Origin: Corynebacterium choanae
GTDB taxonomy: Bacteria > Actinomycetota > Actinomycetes > Mycobacteriales > Mycobacteriaceae
Length of the DNA: 64,000 nucleotides
Assembly: GCF_003813965.1 (NCBI RefSeq)
Contig: NZ_CP033896.1
Span: 1,302,001 to 1,366,000, forward strand
Reading direction: 5' to 3'
In this document: piece by piece, positions 27,848 through 39,358 of the stretch
Numbering within the stretch: the stretch's first letter is position 1
Layout of the letters: every line of letters begins with the position of its first letter
The notes under the pieces: model-generated
Database searches by the model: none
Told to the model about the DNA's origin: nothing
Seen by the model: only the letters and a program-made list of their open reading frames with translations
Translations under genes and position numbers: made by a program

Positions 27848-27853
27848 ACTGTA
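27848..27853 (-). promoter_or_regulatory. -10 element for leaderless metallo-hydrolase gene
   Basis: TACAGT on the minus strand, 7 bases before ATG 27840. The hexamer and spacing are the same as those before thrC. Confidence 0.45.
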
Positions 27854-28143
27854 GTAGAACAATCCTTCCGGGTCGGTCACAGTACAGCAAGAACACTGTT
27901 GCTCCGCCGCTTTCGACACTGCGGATGTGACAGCATCCGCGACAGCCGAACCTTTGGGTGAACAGCACACCATACGGTAGGTTGGCAACAGCACAGCCAT
28001 ACTGTTGCCAGCACCAACCAGTCCGCGAAAACCTTACCGTGCCGGATGAGGCATTCGAACCGGAGATGGATCCGCTGGCATCAGCTTTTCTAGCGGCTGT
28101 ACCCGTAGCAAACTGCTGACACAGCAAGGATGGAATCCACAAG

Positions 28144-31005
28144 GTGGCTGACCGGTTAATAGTGCGTGGCGCTCGTGAACACAATCTCAAAGGGGTCGAT
28201 ATTGATCTGCCCCGGGAGAAAATGGTCGTCTTTACCGGCCTGTCCGGGTCGGGGAAATCATCGCTGGCTTTCGACACCATTTTCGCCGAGGGCCAACGCC
28301 GCTATGTTGAATCGTTATCGTCGTATGCACGCCAATTCCTCGGGCAGATGGACAAGCCAGATGTCGACTTTATTGAGGGGCTGTCGCCGGCGGTATCGAT
28401 CGATCAAAAATCGACGAACCGAAACCCACGATCCACCGTCGGCACGATCACGGAAGTCTACGACTATCTGCGTCTGCTGTATGCGCGGGCAGGCACCGCG
28501 CACTGCCCGGAATGTGACGCCACCATCGAGCGGCAAACTCCGCAGCAGATCGTCGACCAGATCCTTGCCCTTGCAGAGGGAACTCGTTTTCAAGTGCTGG
28601 CACCGGTGGTGCGGACCCGTAAAGGGGAATTCGTCGAACTGTTTTCCTCACTTGCAGCACAAGGCTATGTGCGGGCGATTGTTGATGGTGAACAGATTCA
28701 ACTCACCGATCCGCCAGTGTTAGAAAAACAAGTGAAACACGATATTGACGTGGTCATTGACCGGTTGAAGGTGAAACCTTCTGCGCAAGGCCGGTTGACG
28801 GATTCGGTTGAAACTGCCCTCCAGTTAGCTGACGGGGTGGTGGTGATTGACTTTGTTGATTTAGCAGCTGACGATCCGCAACGGCAACGGCGATTCTCGG
28901 AGAAAATGTCGTGCCCAAACGGGCATCCGTTAGCTATTGACGAATTAGAGCCGCGTTCTTTTTCCTTCAACAGCCCCTACGGAGCCTGCCCTGCCTGCGA
29001 CGGGCTCGGCACAAAACTGGAGGTCGACGTTGATTTAGTGGTGCCTGATCCGGCGGCGCCGCTGCTGAGCGCTATCGCTCCTTGGAACACGGGTTTTAAC
29101 CAAACCTATTTCCAAAACCTGCTAAAAGGCTTGGCAGCTGCTATGGAGTTTTCGCCGGAAACCCCATTCGAAAAGCTGACGAAACCACAGCGCAAAGCAG
29201 TGCTGCATGGTTCACGGCATAAAGTCGCGGTGAGTTTTAAAAACCGTTATGGCCGGATGCGGCACTACAATGCCGCATTTGAAGGGGTCATCGGCTATAT
29301 CACTCGCAAGTTGGAAAATTCCGACTCGCCAACAACCAAAGACCGCATGCTGTCATATATGGCCGAAGTACCCTGCCCCACCTGTCAAGGTGCACGGCTG
29401 AAACCAGAGATTCTCGCGGTGCGACTGGCAAGCCATCAGCATGGGGAAAAATCGATCGCCGAAGTCACTGATCTGGCGGTGGCCGATGCGGCCGAGTTTT
29501 TGCAGGATCTCAAACTCGGTGAGCGGGAGCGGATGATCGCTGGCGCAGTGCTTAAAGAGGTCGATGCGCGGCTGCAATTTTTGATCGATGTCGGGTTGAC
29601 CTATCTGTCGCTCAACCGGTCGGCCGGTACCCTTTCCGGCGGGGAAGCGCAGCGTATCCGCCTTGCAACCCAGATCGGTTCCGGTCTTGCCGGTGTGCTC
29701 TATGTGCTTGATGAACCCTCGATTGGTCTGCATCAACGTGATAACACTCGGCTAATTGCAACCTTGGAACATCTTCGGGACATCGGCAACACGCTGATCG
29801 TGGTGGAACACGATGAAGAAACGATCCGCAGCGCGGATTGGCTTGTTGATATCGGACCGAAAGCCGGCGAATATGGCGGTGAGGTGGTGTATCAAGGTCC
29901 CCCTTCCGGGATTACTGACTGTGCCGCCTCTATTACTGGTGCTTATTTGTCGGGCAAGAAACAGCTTGCGGTTCCCGCAGCCCGCAGAGTAGTCGATCCT
30001 GATCGGCAGCTGCGTATCCTCGGTGCGCGGGAAAACAATCTCCGGGAAGTGGATGTCAACATTCCCCTCGGTGTGCTGTGTTGTGTCACCGGCGTGTCCG
30101 GTTCGGGAAAGTCAACGTTGATCAACCAGATTTTGGCGAAAGTGTTGGCGAATAATCTCAACGGTGCTCGGCAAGTTCCCGGCAAGGTAACCCGGGTCGA
30201 AGGGCTGGAACATCTTGACAAGTTGGTGCAAGTCGACCAGTCACCAATTGGGCGCACCCCGCGTTCGAATCCGGCCACCTACACAGGCGTGTTCGATAAG
30301 ATTCGTACCCTGTTTGCGGAGACGACGGAGGCGAAAGTTCGCGGATACAAGCCGGGACGTTTTTCTTTCAACGTCAAGGGTGGGCGTTGTGAAGCATGCC
30401 GTGGCGACGGCACCCTAAAAATCGAGATGAACTTCCTTCCCGATGTGTATGTGCCCTGTGAAGTGTGTGGTGGTGCCCGCTATAACCGGGAAACGTTGGA
30501 GATTCACTACAAGGGCAAGACAATCGCAGAAGTGCTGGACATGCCGATTAGTGAAGCTGCCGAATTTTTTGCCCCAATCACTGCTATTGCCCGCTATCTC
30601 AACACGCTTGTTGAGGTGGGGCTGGGGTATGTGCGGCTTGGCCAGTCGGCGACAACACTGTCTGGTGGGGAAGCGCAACGTGTGAAGCTTGCAGCTGAGC
30701 TGCAGAAACGCTCGAATGGGCGGACGATCTATATTCTTGACGAGCCAACCACCGGGCTGCATTTTGAAGATATCGCCAAACTGATGAAGGTGATTCAGGG
30801 GCTGGTGGATAAAGGCAATAGTGTGCTGGTGATTGAACACAATCTGGATGTGATCAAGGCCAGTGACTGGATTGTCGATATGGGGCCTGAAGGTGGTGCT
30901 GGCGGCGGCACTGTGGTGGCTACCGGCACCCCGGAGCAGGTTGCTGCAGTGGAAGGTTCCCACACCGGGATGTATCTTCGTCCGCTGCTGCCTTCGTTGG
31001 CTTAA
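28144..31005 (+). CDS. uvrA: excinuclease ABC subunit A
   Basis: 953-residue DNA damage sensor of nucleotide excision repair and a tandem ABC ATPase. Walker A motifs are [10 protein letters not shown] (about 32-41) and [10 protein letters not shown] (about 650-659). ABC signatures are [13 protein letters not shown] and [13 protein letters not shown], with Walker B motifs [13 protein letters not shown] and [12 protein letters not shown]. Zinc modules include CPNGH...CPACDGLG and CEACRGDG...[10 protein letters not shown]; the first uses His in place of a Cys, which I recall from actinobacterial UvrA. GTG 28144 is chosen because [17 protein letters not shown] is the family start. The ribosome binding site is weak (AAGGA about 13 bases upstream). 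The gene stands alone. Confidence 0.95.
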   Translation: MADRLIVRGAREHNLKGVDIDLPREKMVVFTGLSGSGKSSLAFDTIFAEGQRRYVESLSSYARQFLGQMDKPDVDFIEGLSPAVSIDQKSTNRNPRSTVGTITEVYDYLRLLYARAGTAHCPECDATIERQTPQQIVDQILALAEGTRFQVLAPVVRTRKGEFVELFSSLAAQGYVRAIVDGEQIQLTDPPVLEKQVKHDIDVVIDRLKVKPSAQGRLTDSVETALQLADGVVVIDFVDLAADDPQRQRRFSEKMSCPNGHPLAIDELEPRSFSFNSPYGACPACDGLGTKLEVDVDLVVPDPAAPLLSAIAPWNTGFNQTYFQNLLKGLAAAMEFSPETPFEKLTKPQRKAVLHGSRHKVAVSFKNRYGRMRHYNAAFEGVIGYITRKLENSDSPTTKDRMLSYMAEVPCPTCQGARLKPEILAVRLASHQHGEKSIAEVTDLAVADAAEFLQDLKLGERERMIAGAVLKEVDARLQFLIDVGLTYLSLNRSAGTLSGGEAQRIRLATQIGSGLAGVLYVLDEPSIGLHQRDNTRLIATLEHLRDIGNTLIVVEHDEETIRSADWLVDIGPKAGEYGGEVVYQGPPSGITDCAASITGAYLSGKKQLAVPAARRVVDPDRQLRILGARENNLREVDVNIPLGVLCCVTGVSGSGKSTLINQILAKVLANNLNGARQVPGKVTRVEGLEHLDKLVQVDQSPIGRTPRSNPATYTGVFDKIRTLFAETTEAKVRGYKPGRFSFNVKGGRCEACRGDGTLKIEMNFLPDVYVPCEVCGGARYNRETLEIHYKGKTIAEVLDMPISEAAEFFAPITAIARYLNTLVEVGLGYVRLGQSATTLSGGEAQRVKLAAELQKRSNGRTIYILDEPTTGLHFEDIAKLMKVIQGLVDKGNSVLVIEHNLDVIKASDWIVDMGPEGGAGGGTVVATGTPEQVAAVEGSHTGMYLRPLLPSLA

Positions 31006-31354
31006 ACCCGGCAATGACCCGACCAGCGGGCATCCCATGAGCGCGTCGGTCTCCTGGGTTCCTTAGCGGAAGTAGGTGGGGTGCGAAATCTTCCTTGGTT
31101 TGTGCCGCGTCGGCGTCACATGCGTGCGCTGGGCGGCACAGTTAGGTGACTGGTTTTGCTGTGATGCACTTCGGGTTCTTCGGTCCACCGTTGGTGCACC
31201 GTGGGCTGTAACTTTTCCTTGATGCACCTTGGTGGTTACTTGTTGCGTGATGGGCGAGTTGGTCGCAGTGTGGCTCGTCAGCTGCAGTTATGCTGCTTTT
31301 GCTCACCGGCTTTGGGAGGTTCTGCGACCGGGCTCTGACAGCGGCGCCAAAAGT
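31006..31354. other. gap between convergent uvrA and the DUF2339-like gene
   Basis: About 350 bp, T/G-rich, with no gene. Related short motifs of the form GRTGCAC recur at about 31162, 31192 and 31221, including the palindrome GGTGCACC. No clear terminator hairpin with a T-run was found, although two transcripts should end here. Confidence 0.4.
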
Positions 31355-33898
31355 CTATGATCGGCTGTTGTTTGTGTCCTCTGTGCTGCCAGGTGCGGTG
31401 GTTGATGCTGCCCCAGCAGAGTGCAGGCCGGCAGTATCCGCCAACGGTGCGGGAGAATGATCGCCCATACCCGCTGCAGCACGGGTGCCAGCCGGAGCAC
31501 CGGTGGCCGAGGTTTTGCGTCGCCGATCGACACTCCATCGGCGGGTGCCGATTGTCAGCAGGGCGATGCCACACAGCAAGAAGGCCACCACCCGAACCAG
31601 TGAGGATTCCTGGCTCAGCTCAATGAGCAGGAGTTTGCCCATAGCTAGCAAGGCGATCCCAAATCCGACACCGCTGCTGTAGGCAATAGTTTGGGCTTTG
31701 CGAGAGAGCAACAGCCAGCTAGCTACCAGCAGCAGCCAACTGTCAATGACATACCCGCCGGTATTCACTGCCGGGTCGACCCCCAACAGATTTTGGAAGC
31801 AATAGGCAACAGTGGTGACGATGCCGAACCAGGAAGCGTAGCCTGCCGCCACACCGGCGAACACCACAGCGGTCACAGCTGGTTGACGTCCAACAGCCCA
31901 ACTGCGATATAACACCAGCATGATGATGATCGTTGCGGCAATCATGCAAATACCAAGGATAAAATAATCAATCCCTCTTAGCGGACCGGGAAATTGGTGA
32001 TGGAGCACTGCGGAATACCACTGCAGGGAAAACCTTCCCGAAAACACCAGCCCCATGAGTACCGTGCCGACTCCAAGGAGCTGCCAGCGGCGCCACCACA
32101 GCGCAATGCAGCACAGTGCAGTGGCTATGGCAATACTGCACATTGCGTGGGTTAACCGTGGCCAGCCAAGCATCGGTAGTGGGGAAGTGTGTGCGGCCGG
32201 AAGAAGGAAACGAATTTCTTCAAACATGAGTAATGCACAAGCAGTCGCCACAAGCACAGTGATATAGGCACGCCCCAGCTGGGTGTGTGCCGTCGATGGC
32301 GATACGCGCCGAAGCGAACTGGTCGTTGTATCGCCAAACCTGCGGCCATACCGTGCCGGAGTGGCTGGCCGTATTGCTGCTGGGTGCGGTGTATTTGCGG
32401 GTTCATCATCGGGTTGTTCACCCGGCGGATTGTGCAATGTGTCAGCTGTCGGACTGGTTGCCTGTGCGGTGGACTGCCGCGTAACGGGACTGCCCGCGGC
32501 GGCAATATCCCGATACAGCAACACTGCCGCGCACAGATATGCGCAAGCCCCAATAAGTCCAAGCCAAATGTACTGAGTACTACCAAACAAGCGCAGTATC
32601 GCTAGCACTTCAGCGGGAAACACACACAGCAACACCAGATCCACTCGGGTGTGGTTGCCACGAACCACCGCCACAGCAAAGCCGACACCTGCCAGAAGCA
32701 GCAGCACCGCTGCAGCGAGTGTTTCGCCAACTCGGCTCAATTGCCAGAACTGTGCCGGCATCCACACCACAGTGAGGATGATGAGTCCTATCCGCAGCTT
32801 GGCATCAAAGACCTGCCAGCGGCCCACAATGACCACCATCATCCACAGCGCCGGCAGCATCAGCGCAAATATCACCATCGCCACCAGTGAACCAGTGATG
32901 CGCTGTGCGTCGATAGTGACAATAAACCCACACAGGATTGACGCCACAAACCAGTACAGACACTGCAGCAAATCGGTGGCGTGACGCCACGTGTACAGGG
33001 TGAGCGCCACCATTGCCACCAGACACAGCACAAGGGCTGCCAACGGAATCAGTGCGGGCCTGTCGGTGACAAGATTCCACATTGCGGCATAAAGCCATCC
33101 GGCAAGGGCAATCGTTATACACGCCGATACTGCAGGTTTCGACCATCCTCCCTGTTGGCCGACAAGCCCAACGCCGGCAAACCCTGCACTGAGCACGAGA
33201 CAAATAATGTCCAGCGACTGCGGGGTAAGCCAACCATTTTGGTACGACAACCACACCAACCCCCACAATCCGGCAATCGTAATCAGCGAACCACCGATGA
33301 TGAGGGATAATGAGGCAAACGAGATAAAAGAACGCGGTTTTTGCCGGGGCGGATGGAAATATTCGGCAGGAAACGATCCCGGGTTGCGGGTCTTTTGCTG
33401 CGGCAAACCGTGACCAGCCACCGGAGACGATTGCAGGTCACCTTGTTGTCTAACACCGGCCGGATAACCAGAGTTGCCTGCTAACCCGGGTGAAGCAATG
33501 GCCTGGTGGCCGGCAGGATCGTGAGCATTACTAGGTGGGTTTGCGGCGGGGAGATTAGGAACGGCTGACCTGCCCGCCTGAGGCTCGATCGATACACCAT
33601 GGGCATTTGCCGCTGTGGATTTCTGTATTTCCCGTTGAAACAACTCTGGACGTGGCTGCACGGAAGCAGGAGGACAACCAGCCCCCGGCTGGTTTGGCGA
33701 TGGTTGCGGCACTGCTGCATGCGATGCAGCAGACTGCGATGATGCGGTCGCGGTCTGTTCCATCTCACTTAGTAGTACGGCAAGTCGCTCGGACTGTTGG
33801 GAGAGAAAACGCAATTGGCGGTTCATCTCTGCAAGCTGCTGCACTATAGCTGCATGCTGCGACGGGATAGGTCGTAGCGGGTGGGAAGGCTCATTCAT
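31355..33898 (-). CDS. large DUF2339-like polytopic membrane protein
   Basis: 847-residue membrane protein. The N-terminus (about 1-55) has a heptad-like segment, AAIVQQLAEMNRQLRFLSQ, followed by a disordered Pro/Ser/Gln-rich part (about 60-200). From about residue 215 there are around 20 hydrophobic segments in close succession to about 805, then a polar tail. This order (coiled coil, linker, many helices) matches DUF2339 proteins, whose function is unknown. ATG 33898 is preferred over an upstream in-frame start at 33976 because TATATT ends 6 bases before it, with TTACAA 16 bases further up; there is no ribosome binding site. It is convergent with uvrA and divergent from the small anchored-protein gene. 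Confidence 0.7.
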   Translation of the reverse strand: MNEPSHPLRPIPSQHAAIVQQLAEMNRQLRFLSQQSERLAVLLSEMEQTATASSQSAASHAAVPQPSPNQPGAGCPPASVQPRPELFQREIQKSTAANAHGVSIEPQAGRSAVPNLPAANPPSNAHDPAGHQAIASPGLAGNSGYPAGVRQQGDLQSSPVAGHGLPQQKTRNPGSFPAEYFHPPRQKPRSFISFASLSLIIGGSLITIAGLWGLVWLSYQNGWLTPQSLDIICLVLSAGFAGVGLVGQQGGWSKPAVSACITIALAGWLYAAMWNLVTDRPALIPLAALVLCLVAMVALTLYTWRHATDLLQCLYWFVASILCGFIVTIDAQRITGSLVAMVIFALMLPALWMMVVIVGRWQVFDAKLRIGLIILTVVWMPAQFWQLSRVGETLAAAVLLLLAGVGFAVAVVRGNHTRVDLVLLCVFPAEVLAILRLFGSTQYIWLGLIGACAYLCAAVLLYRDIAAAGSPVTRQSTAQATSPTADTLHNPPGEQPDDEPANTPHPAAIRPATPARYGRRFGDTTTSSLRRVSPSTAHTQLGRAYITVLVATACALLMFEEIRFLLPAAHTSPLPMLGWPRLTHAMCSIAIATALCCIALWWRRWQLLGVGTVLMGLVFSGRFSLQWYSAVLHHQFPGPLRGIDYFILGICMIAATIIIMLVLYRSWAVGRQPAVTAVVFAGVAAGYASWFGIVTTVAYCFQNLLGVDPAVNTGGYVIDSWLLLVASWLLLSRKAQTIAYSSGVGFGIALLAMGKLLLIELSQESSLVRVVAFLLCGIALLTIGTRRWSVDRRRKTSATGAPAGTRAAAGMGDHSPAPLADTAGLHSAGAASTTAPGSTEDTNNSRS

Positions 33899-33904
33899 GA
33901 ACCC

Positions 33905-33932
33905 AATATAGATAGGTCCAGGGTCGTTGTAA
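33905..33932 (-). promoter_or_regulatory. promoter of the DUF2339-like gene (leaderless)
   Basis: Minus strand TTACAA (33932-33927), 16-base spacer, TATATT (33910-33905), then 6 bases to ATG 33898. Confidence 0.5.
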
Positions 33933-34269
33933 GCCGGTTTAGACAATGATTGGCCGCTACTGGGTGCACCTATCATTAACCTGATAGTGGAATTGCTGCA
34001 CTACTGTGGCGTGTACGGGTAGTGGCCACGGCCGGAAGGAAGCCGCCGACTTCCCCCTGGGGTCTGTGATAGCTGGAGCGGCCGGAAAATTTTTTACCCG
34101 CCGAAGACGATCGCCACACTATAGTGAGCCTTTAAGAACATTTGATCGACACCTGCCCCCGCGGTGGCGAGACAAGCTGGCTTATTGTCGCGCAGTTAAC
34201 AACCAGTTTTGTTACCCGCAGAGGTAAGCAACTACCTTCGGCACACCGGGTTTTCTCAGGAGGATTGTG
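33933..34269. other. upstream region of the small anchored-protein gene
   Basis: Divergent intergenic region. CACTATAGTG (34116-34125) is a perfect palindrome containing the -10-like TATAGT, a possible promoter for the gene at 34270. A run of six T sits at 34090-34095. No other feature is visible. Confidence 0.35.
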
Positions 34270-34845
34270 ATGCAACAAACCCGCATGACCCCACTTGCAA
34301 CCATTATTGGGTTACTGCTGCTTGTGCTCATCTTGCTGTTTGCGGCAGGATACTTCCTCCTGGGCTGGGGAACATCCCGCAGTGATGCACCTGCGGTCAG
34401 CAATGTTGCAACTAAGACTGCAAACTCAACCCCAGATACGACCTCTCTTCCCTCGACAACCTCGTCGTCACCAACTGTGGTGACGAAAACCGTCACCTCT
34501 CCGTTCTCCCCGTCACCCACCGCCCCACATACGACACCACCAGTCGAGCCGCGGGAAGATCCCGTACCGATGCCGCCGGACACCCCACCCGCCCCGCAGC
34601 CTAGTGGGCGTGACTGCGGTGAACACACCTATGCGCTGACCGATGTCACATCTTGTCCCTTCGCACGATCAACAGGCTACACCCTCGGGAACCCGCCGCC
34701 AGAGATCGGCTATGTCACCATCGCGGTGTATTCCCCGGTTACAGACGAATTCTATGACATGGCCTGCCAGCGCATAGCAGACCCCAATACCTGGGACTGT
34801 TTAGGAGGAAGCAATGCGAAAGTACGGATTCACGGTTCTGCCTAG
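34270..34845 (+). CDS. membrane-anchored extracytoplasmic protein
   Basis: 191 residues. A short polar N-terminus is followed by one hydrophobic helix (LATIIGLLLLVLILLFAAGYF, about 9-29), which is an anchor or an uncleaved signal. A Thr/Ser/Pro-rich stalk follows (about 45-110), then a small C-terminal domain with four Cys (DCGEHTY, TSCPFAR, DMACQRI, WDCLGG). This Cys domain resembles the one at the C-terminus of many actinobacterial anchored proteins; its role is unknown. AGGAGG at 34258-34263 is 6 bases before ATG 34270, a strong ribosome binding site. A hairpin at 34853-34897 follows the stop codon. Confidence 0.7.
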   Translation: MQQTRMTPLATIIGLLLLVLILLFAAGYFLLGWGTSRSDAPAVSNVATKTANSTPDTTSLPSTTSSSPTVVTKTVTSPFSPSPTAPHTTPPVEPREDPVPMPPDTPPAPQPSGRDCGEHTYALTDVTSCPFARSTGYTLGNPPPEIGYVTIAVYSPVTDEFYDMACQRIADPNTWDCLGGSNAKVRIHGSA

Positions 34846-34852
34846 CGCAGTC

Positions 34853-34897
34853 GCCCCCAATAGCCAAAGCGTAGCGACATTGTGGCTATGCGGGGGT
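34853..34897 (+). terminator. hairpin after the anchored-protein gene
   Basis: CCCCCAATAGCCA and TGGCTATGCGGGGG pair with a 2-base internal mismatch. It starts 8 bases after the stop codon. No T-run follows, so it may be a weak terminator or a processing signal. Confidence 0.4.
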
Positions 34898-35432
34898 GCA
34901 TCACAGGGAACCAGTCGTATTTGATGCGTCGATCCTTGCTGTGGTAGCGTAGTGCGCACTACCGCCGAAGCGGGTATGCAATCATGCCCGTGAAGGTAAC
35001 AAGCGGAGATCCCTCCCACCAGATGCCGCAACATCAGTTTCTGATGTTGATGGATAACGGTCACCATTTAGCGGCAGTCGCGAGCATGTATCGGCGAAAG
35101 ACTTCGAGGAACCTCAGGTCTTGTCAATAGCACCTGTAATAGTGTGCGTCTCGTGGCCGCCTGTTAAAAGGTAGAAACAGGATCTCCCGTGCCGGAACAC
35201 CCGGTACGGGATTTTTTGTGGGGTCTAGACGCGAAGGAAGCGAGAATGCACAATTACCACGCTTCCTAGCGCCTCCGGTTGGCGGTAGGACGCACACCGA
35301 GGGTGTGTTGCCGACAATTCACCGCATACCATTTAGTTGCACTAGCGACTCATCGTATGCGAGACGGTGATTCGGCTGCACCCTTCACTCAAGTTTGCGC
35401 ACCATCACAGTTTTTCGACTCTAGGAGTTCCC
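34898..35432 (+). other. long structured leader region of infC
   Basis: About 530 bp without a gene. It contains, in order: CAACATCAG/CTGATGTTG (35031-35051); an intrinsic terminator (35185-35217); GGAAGCG/CGCTTCC (35236-35268); CACACC/GGTGTG (35292-35306); and a larger stem pairing CACCGCATAC (35320-35329) with GTATGCG and GGTG (35355-35369), with an inner stem. The infC-rpmI-rplT operon is controlled by its own products (L20, IF-3) in other bacteria. An equivalent control here is inference. Confidence 0.5.
35185..35217 (+). terminator. intrinsic terminator in the infC leader
   Basis: TCCCGTGCCGG (35185-35195) pairs with CCGGTACGGGA (35201-35211), one G-T pair, then TTTTTT. It is 215 bases before infC and about 290 bases after the hairpin that ends the preceding gene, so it is more likely an attenuator or the end of a small RNA than the terminator of the anchored-protein gene. 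Confidence 0.8.
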
Positions 35433-35954
35433 ATCAGCGCTGAAGCTCGCATTAATGAGCGTATCCGAGTACCCGAGGTTCGACTGGTCGGACCTGACGG
35501 AGAGCAGGTGGGCATCGTTCGTATTGAGGACGCCCGCAAAATCGCTTATGAGGCCGACCTTGATCTCGTAGAACTTGCCCCAAATGCGAAACCGCCGGTT
35601 TGCAAGATCATGGACTATGGCAAGTTCAAATATGAACAAGCCCAAAAAGCCCGTGAATCGCGTCGTAACCAGCAGCAAACTGTTGTCAAAGAACAGAAGC
35701 TGCGGCCGAAGATTGACGACCACGACTACGAGACCAAAAAAGGCAACGTTATTCGTTTCCTTGAAAAAGGTTCCAAGGTTAAGGTCACCATTATGTTCCG
35801 TGGCCGTGAACAGTCACGCCCGGAACTGGGGTTCCGACTCCTCGACCGACTGGCGAACGACGTTGCCGAATATGGTGTCGTCGAAACGAAGCCAAAGCAA
35901 GATGGTCGCAACATGACGATGGTGTTGGGGCCGATTCGCAAAGCGAAGAAGTAA
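35433..35954 (+). CDS. infC: translation initiation factor IF-3
   Basis: 173-residue IF-3, which binds the 30S subunit and checks start codons. The N-domain starts [20 protein letters not shown], the linker has [21 protein letters not shown], and the C-domain includes [15 protein letters not shown]. The start is ATC 35433: AGGAG at 35423-35427 is 5 bases upstream, and the residues from here on match IF-3, while the in-frame extension back to an ATG at 35367 does not. IF-3 genes in many bacteria use AUU, AUC or AUA starts, because IF-3 rejects such codons and so limits its own synthesis. It is the first gene of infC-rpmI-rplT. Confidence 0.93.
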   Translation: MSAEARINERIRVPEVRLVGPDGEQVGIVRIEDARKIAYEADLDLVELAPNAKPPVCKIMDYGKFKYEQAQKARESRRNQQQTVVKEQKLRPKIDDHDYETKKGNVIRFLEKGSKVKVTIMFRGREQSRPELGFRLLDRLANDVAEYGVVETKPKQDGRNMTMVLGPIRKAKK

Positions 35955-36178
35955 TCCATCCCTCGGGCGTGTTCAACCCCCACGCTGTTGGTTTCCGCGC
36001 TCTTGCCGGCGCTGTACACTCTCGCAGCTTGTGAGTAGTAGATGAGGTCATGCCAGACGGTGTTTTCCGCACTGCTGTCACTGTGACTAGTCCGGCACAT
36101 TCAGCGGTGGTCACCCCGGGACTCGGGGAAACCCACCAACAGCAACCGAACAGACAACTCGATCCGAAAGAAAAGATC

Positions 36179-36373
36179 ATGAAGCAGAAGACCCACAAGG
36201 GCACCGCCAAGCGCGTGAAGATCACCGGTTCCGGCAAACTTCGTCGTGAACAGGCCAACCGTCGCCACCTGCTGGAAGGTAAGCCTTCCACCCGCACCCG
36301 TCGCCTGAAGGGCACCACGGATGTTGACAAGGCTGACACCCGCCGCGTGAAGCGTCTGCTGGGCAAGGCATAG
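36179..36373 (+). CDS. rpmI: 50S ribosomal protein L35
   Basis: 64-residue basic ribosomal protein with the family start [20 protein letters not shown] and the typical end [13 protein letters not shown] 36179 is preceded by GAAAGAAAAG a few bases upstream. It lies 225 bp after infC and 169 bp before rplT in the usual order; the wider spacing than in other bacteria may hold processing or extra promoter sites. Confidence 0.95.
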   Translation: MKQKTHKGTAKRVKITGSGKLRREQANRRHLLEGKPSTRTRRLKGTTDVDKADTRRVKRLLGKA

Positions 36374-36541
36374 CCAACCCGATTTGGCAACTATTGCCTT
36401 TTCCCGCCGCACTATAACGACCAGCACCACAAAGATAAGCTGGCAACCAGATAGCGGCCGGTGTGAGCCCAACTCAAACGGTAGGGAAGACACACCAATC
36501 TTTGACAACATTCTACCCCACAACTGTTAGGAAGTTTTACC

Positions 36542-36925
36542 GTGGCACGTGTTAAGCGGTCAGTCAACGCGAAGAAGAAGCGTCGCGAAATTCTGAAGTC
36601 TGCCAAGGGTTACCGTGGCCAGCGTTCCCGCCTGTACCGGAAGGCGAAGGAACAGTGGCTGCACTCCATGACCTACGCCTACCGCGATCGTCGTAAGCGT
36701 AAGGGTCAGTTCCGTCGCCTGTGGATCACCCGTATTAATGCGGCTGCTCGCATGAACGACATCACCTACAACCGGCTGATCCAGGGTCTCAAGCTGGCCG
36801 GTATCGAAGTTGACCGGAAGATGCTCGCCGAGCTCGCTGTTTCCGACTTTGCCGCCTTCACCGCAATTTGCGAAGCTGCGAAAGCTGCGCTGCCAGAAGA
36901 TGTGAACGCGCCAAAGGCTGCATAA
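36542..36925 (+). CDS. rplT: 50S ribosomal protein L20
   Basis: 127-residue 23S rRNA-binding protein. The start is [19 protein letters not shown], with a long basic helix, then the globular part with [19 protein letters not shown] and [16 protein letters not shown] 36542 is the start, with AGGAAG about 8 bases upstream. In firmicutes and E. coli L20 also represses this operon through its mRNA. Confidence 0.96.
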   Translation: MARVKRSVNAKKKRREILKSAKGYRGQRSRLYRKAKEQWLHSMTYAYRDRRKRKGQFRRLWITRINAAARMNDITYNRLIQGLKLAGIEVDRKMLAELAVSDFAAFTAICEAAKAALPEDVNAPKAA

Positions 36926-37164
36926 GTTTTTCCCTTTCGCTGAAGGCGAAGGAACCATCCGCTGACAGTGTGCAATGCACCCTTACAGCGGATCGCACAA
37001 ACCCTGTACCACGTCGAGTCAGAAAGTAACCACCAGTTTTCGGTGCACTTCTGGCGAGTCTTGGTGCAGGGTTTTCCTGTCTTAGCACTCCTTGACTTCA
37101 GTGTCTCCAGACTTGTCAACGCTTGGAAGTGCATAGCTGCCGTTGAGACGGTAGATTGTGTGAG

Positions 37165-37998
37165 GTGAAAGACAGCGCACCGATGCACTACACCAAACGC
37201 ACCCCCCGGGTCGTGAAAGCAGCCAAATTGAAAAAGGCCGCCGAACGAAAACGGCGGGGACAGATGCTGGTGGAAGGCTCGAATGCTCTCCAGGCAGCCA
37301 CCGATCAAGGAGAAATCCTTGATCTTTTCGCAACGGATGAAGCATTTATCGAATATCGCGAGCTCATTGAGCAAGCAGCTCGCGCCGGTGCCTATGTGCA
37401 TCGCATCGATGACTCGGCCAAGCATGCCCTAGCCGACACTGTCACTTCACCTGGTTTGTTTGGGGTGTGTCGGACGATTCTGCAGCCGGTCGATGCGATT
37501 CTCGACGAAGATCCACAACTGCTTGTGGTGGGGGTGGACACACAAGAACCCGGAAACTGTGGAACCCTGATTCGGCTGGCTGCCGCGCTCGGCGCAGATG
37601 CCATCATTTTCGCCGGGGACAGTGCAGATCCCCAAGGTGGCAAAGCAGTGCGTTCCAGTGCGGGAAGTATCTTTACCATTCCTGTTGCCCGGGTGGAAGA
37701 TCCCAGCGAACTAGTAGAAGAGCTGCATCGACGCAACATCAACACCGTAGCGACAACCCTGCACGCGCCCCACAGCCTGCACGATCCAAAAATATCGGCC
37801 TCCTTAGCCTCACCGACTGCCTGGCTATTCGGAAACGAAGCCCACGGACTGCGGGACAAGGTAGCAAATTCGGCAACCTTGCAAGTACGGCTACCAATGA
37901 GTCCGAGAGTGGAATCGCTCAACGTCGCCGCGGCGGCGGCAATTTGTGTCTGGGAATCCGCCCGTGCGTTAGGCACGGTTACCGACAAGCAGCCGTAA
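37165..37998 (+). CDS. TrmH/SpoU-family RNA 2'-O-methyltransferase
   Basis: 277-residue SPOUT methyltransferase acting on rRNA or tRNA ribose. The N-terminal substrate-binding part (about 1-105) is basic: TKRTPRVVKAAKLKKAAERKRRG. The trefoil-knot domain has motif 1 NCGTLIRLAAALGADAIIF, motif 2 LFGNEAHGL and motif 3 LPMSPRVESLNVAAAAAI. The start is GTG 37165: the -10-like TAGATT (37152-37157) is exactly 7 bases upstream, which suggests a leaderless mRNA, and no ribosome binding site is seen. ATG 37192 is a possible later start. It is next to rplT and pheST, the standard actinobacterial order. Confidence 0.88.
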   Translation: MKDSAPMHYTKRTPRVVKAAKLKKAAERKRRGQMLVEGSNALQAATDQGEILDLFATDEAFIEYRELIEQAARAGAYVHRIDDSAKHALADTVTSPGLFGVCRTILQPVDAILDEDPQLLVVGVDTQEPGNCGTLIRLAAALGADAIIFAGDSADPQGGKAVRSSAGSIFTIPVARVEDPSELVEELHRRNINTVATTLHAPHSLHDPKISASLASPTAWLFGNEAHGLRDKVANSATLQVRLPMSPRVESLNVAAAAAICVWESARALGTVTDKQP

Positions 37999-38103
37999 CG
38001 CTTGCCGAAGCAACGCATAGACAGCCAGAAGCAGGTAAACCCAAGGTAGTCTGCAGCTGTTAGCGGCGGGGCGAACTGCCACTTGGTGCCACGGGGTTGG
38101 TAG

Positions 38104-39246
<1,143 letters not shown>

Positions 39247-39318
39247 ATCGTTGGTCAGCCACATGTTGAGCAACAACAGTTGTAACCACCAAGCAGTTAC
39301 GACACCTGCCACGCTCCC

Positions 39319-39346
39319 TTGACCGTTCCCTCCCTTCTTGTATTGA
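39319..39346 (+). promoter_or_regulatory. pheT: candidate separate promoter of pheT
   Basis: TTGACC (39319-39324), 16-base spacer and TATTGA (39341-39346). Transcription would start within about 6 bases of ATG 39359. No ribosome binding site precedes pheT, which fits a leaderless or near-leaderless mRNA. Confidence 0.4.
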
Positions 39347-39358
39347 AACTGTGAGATT

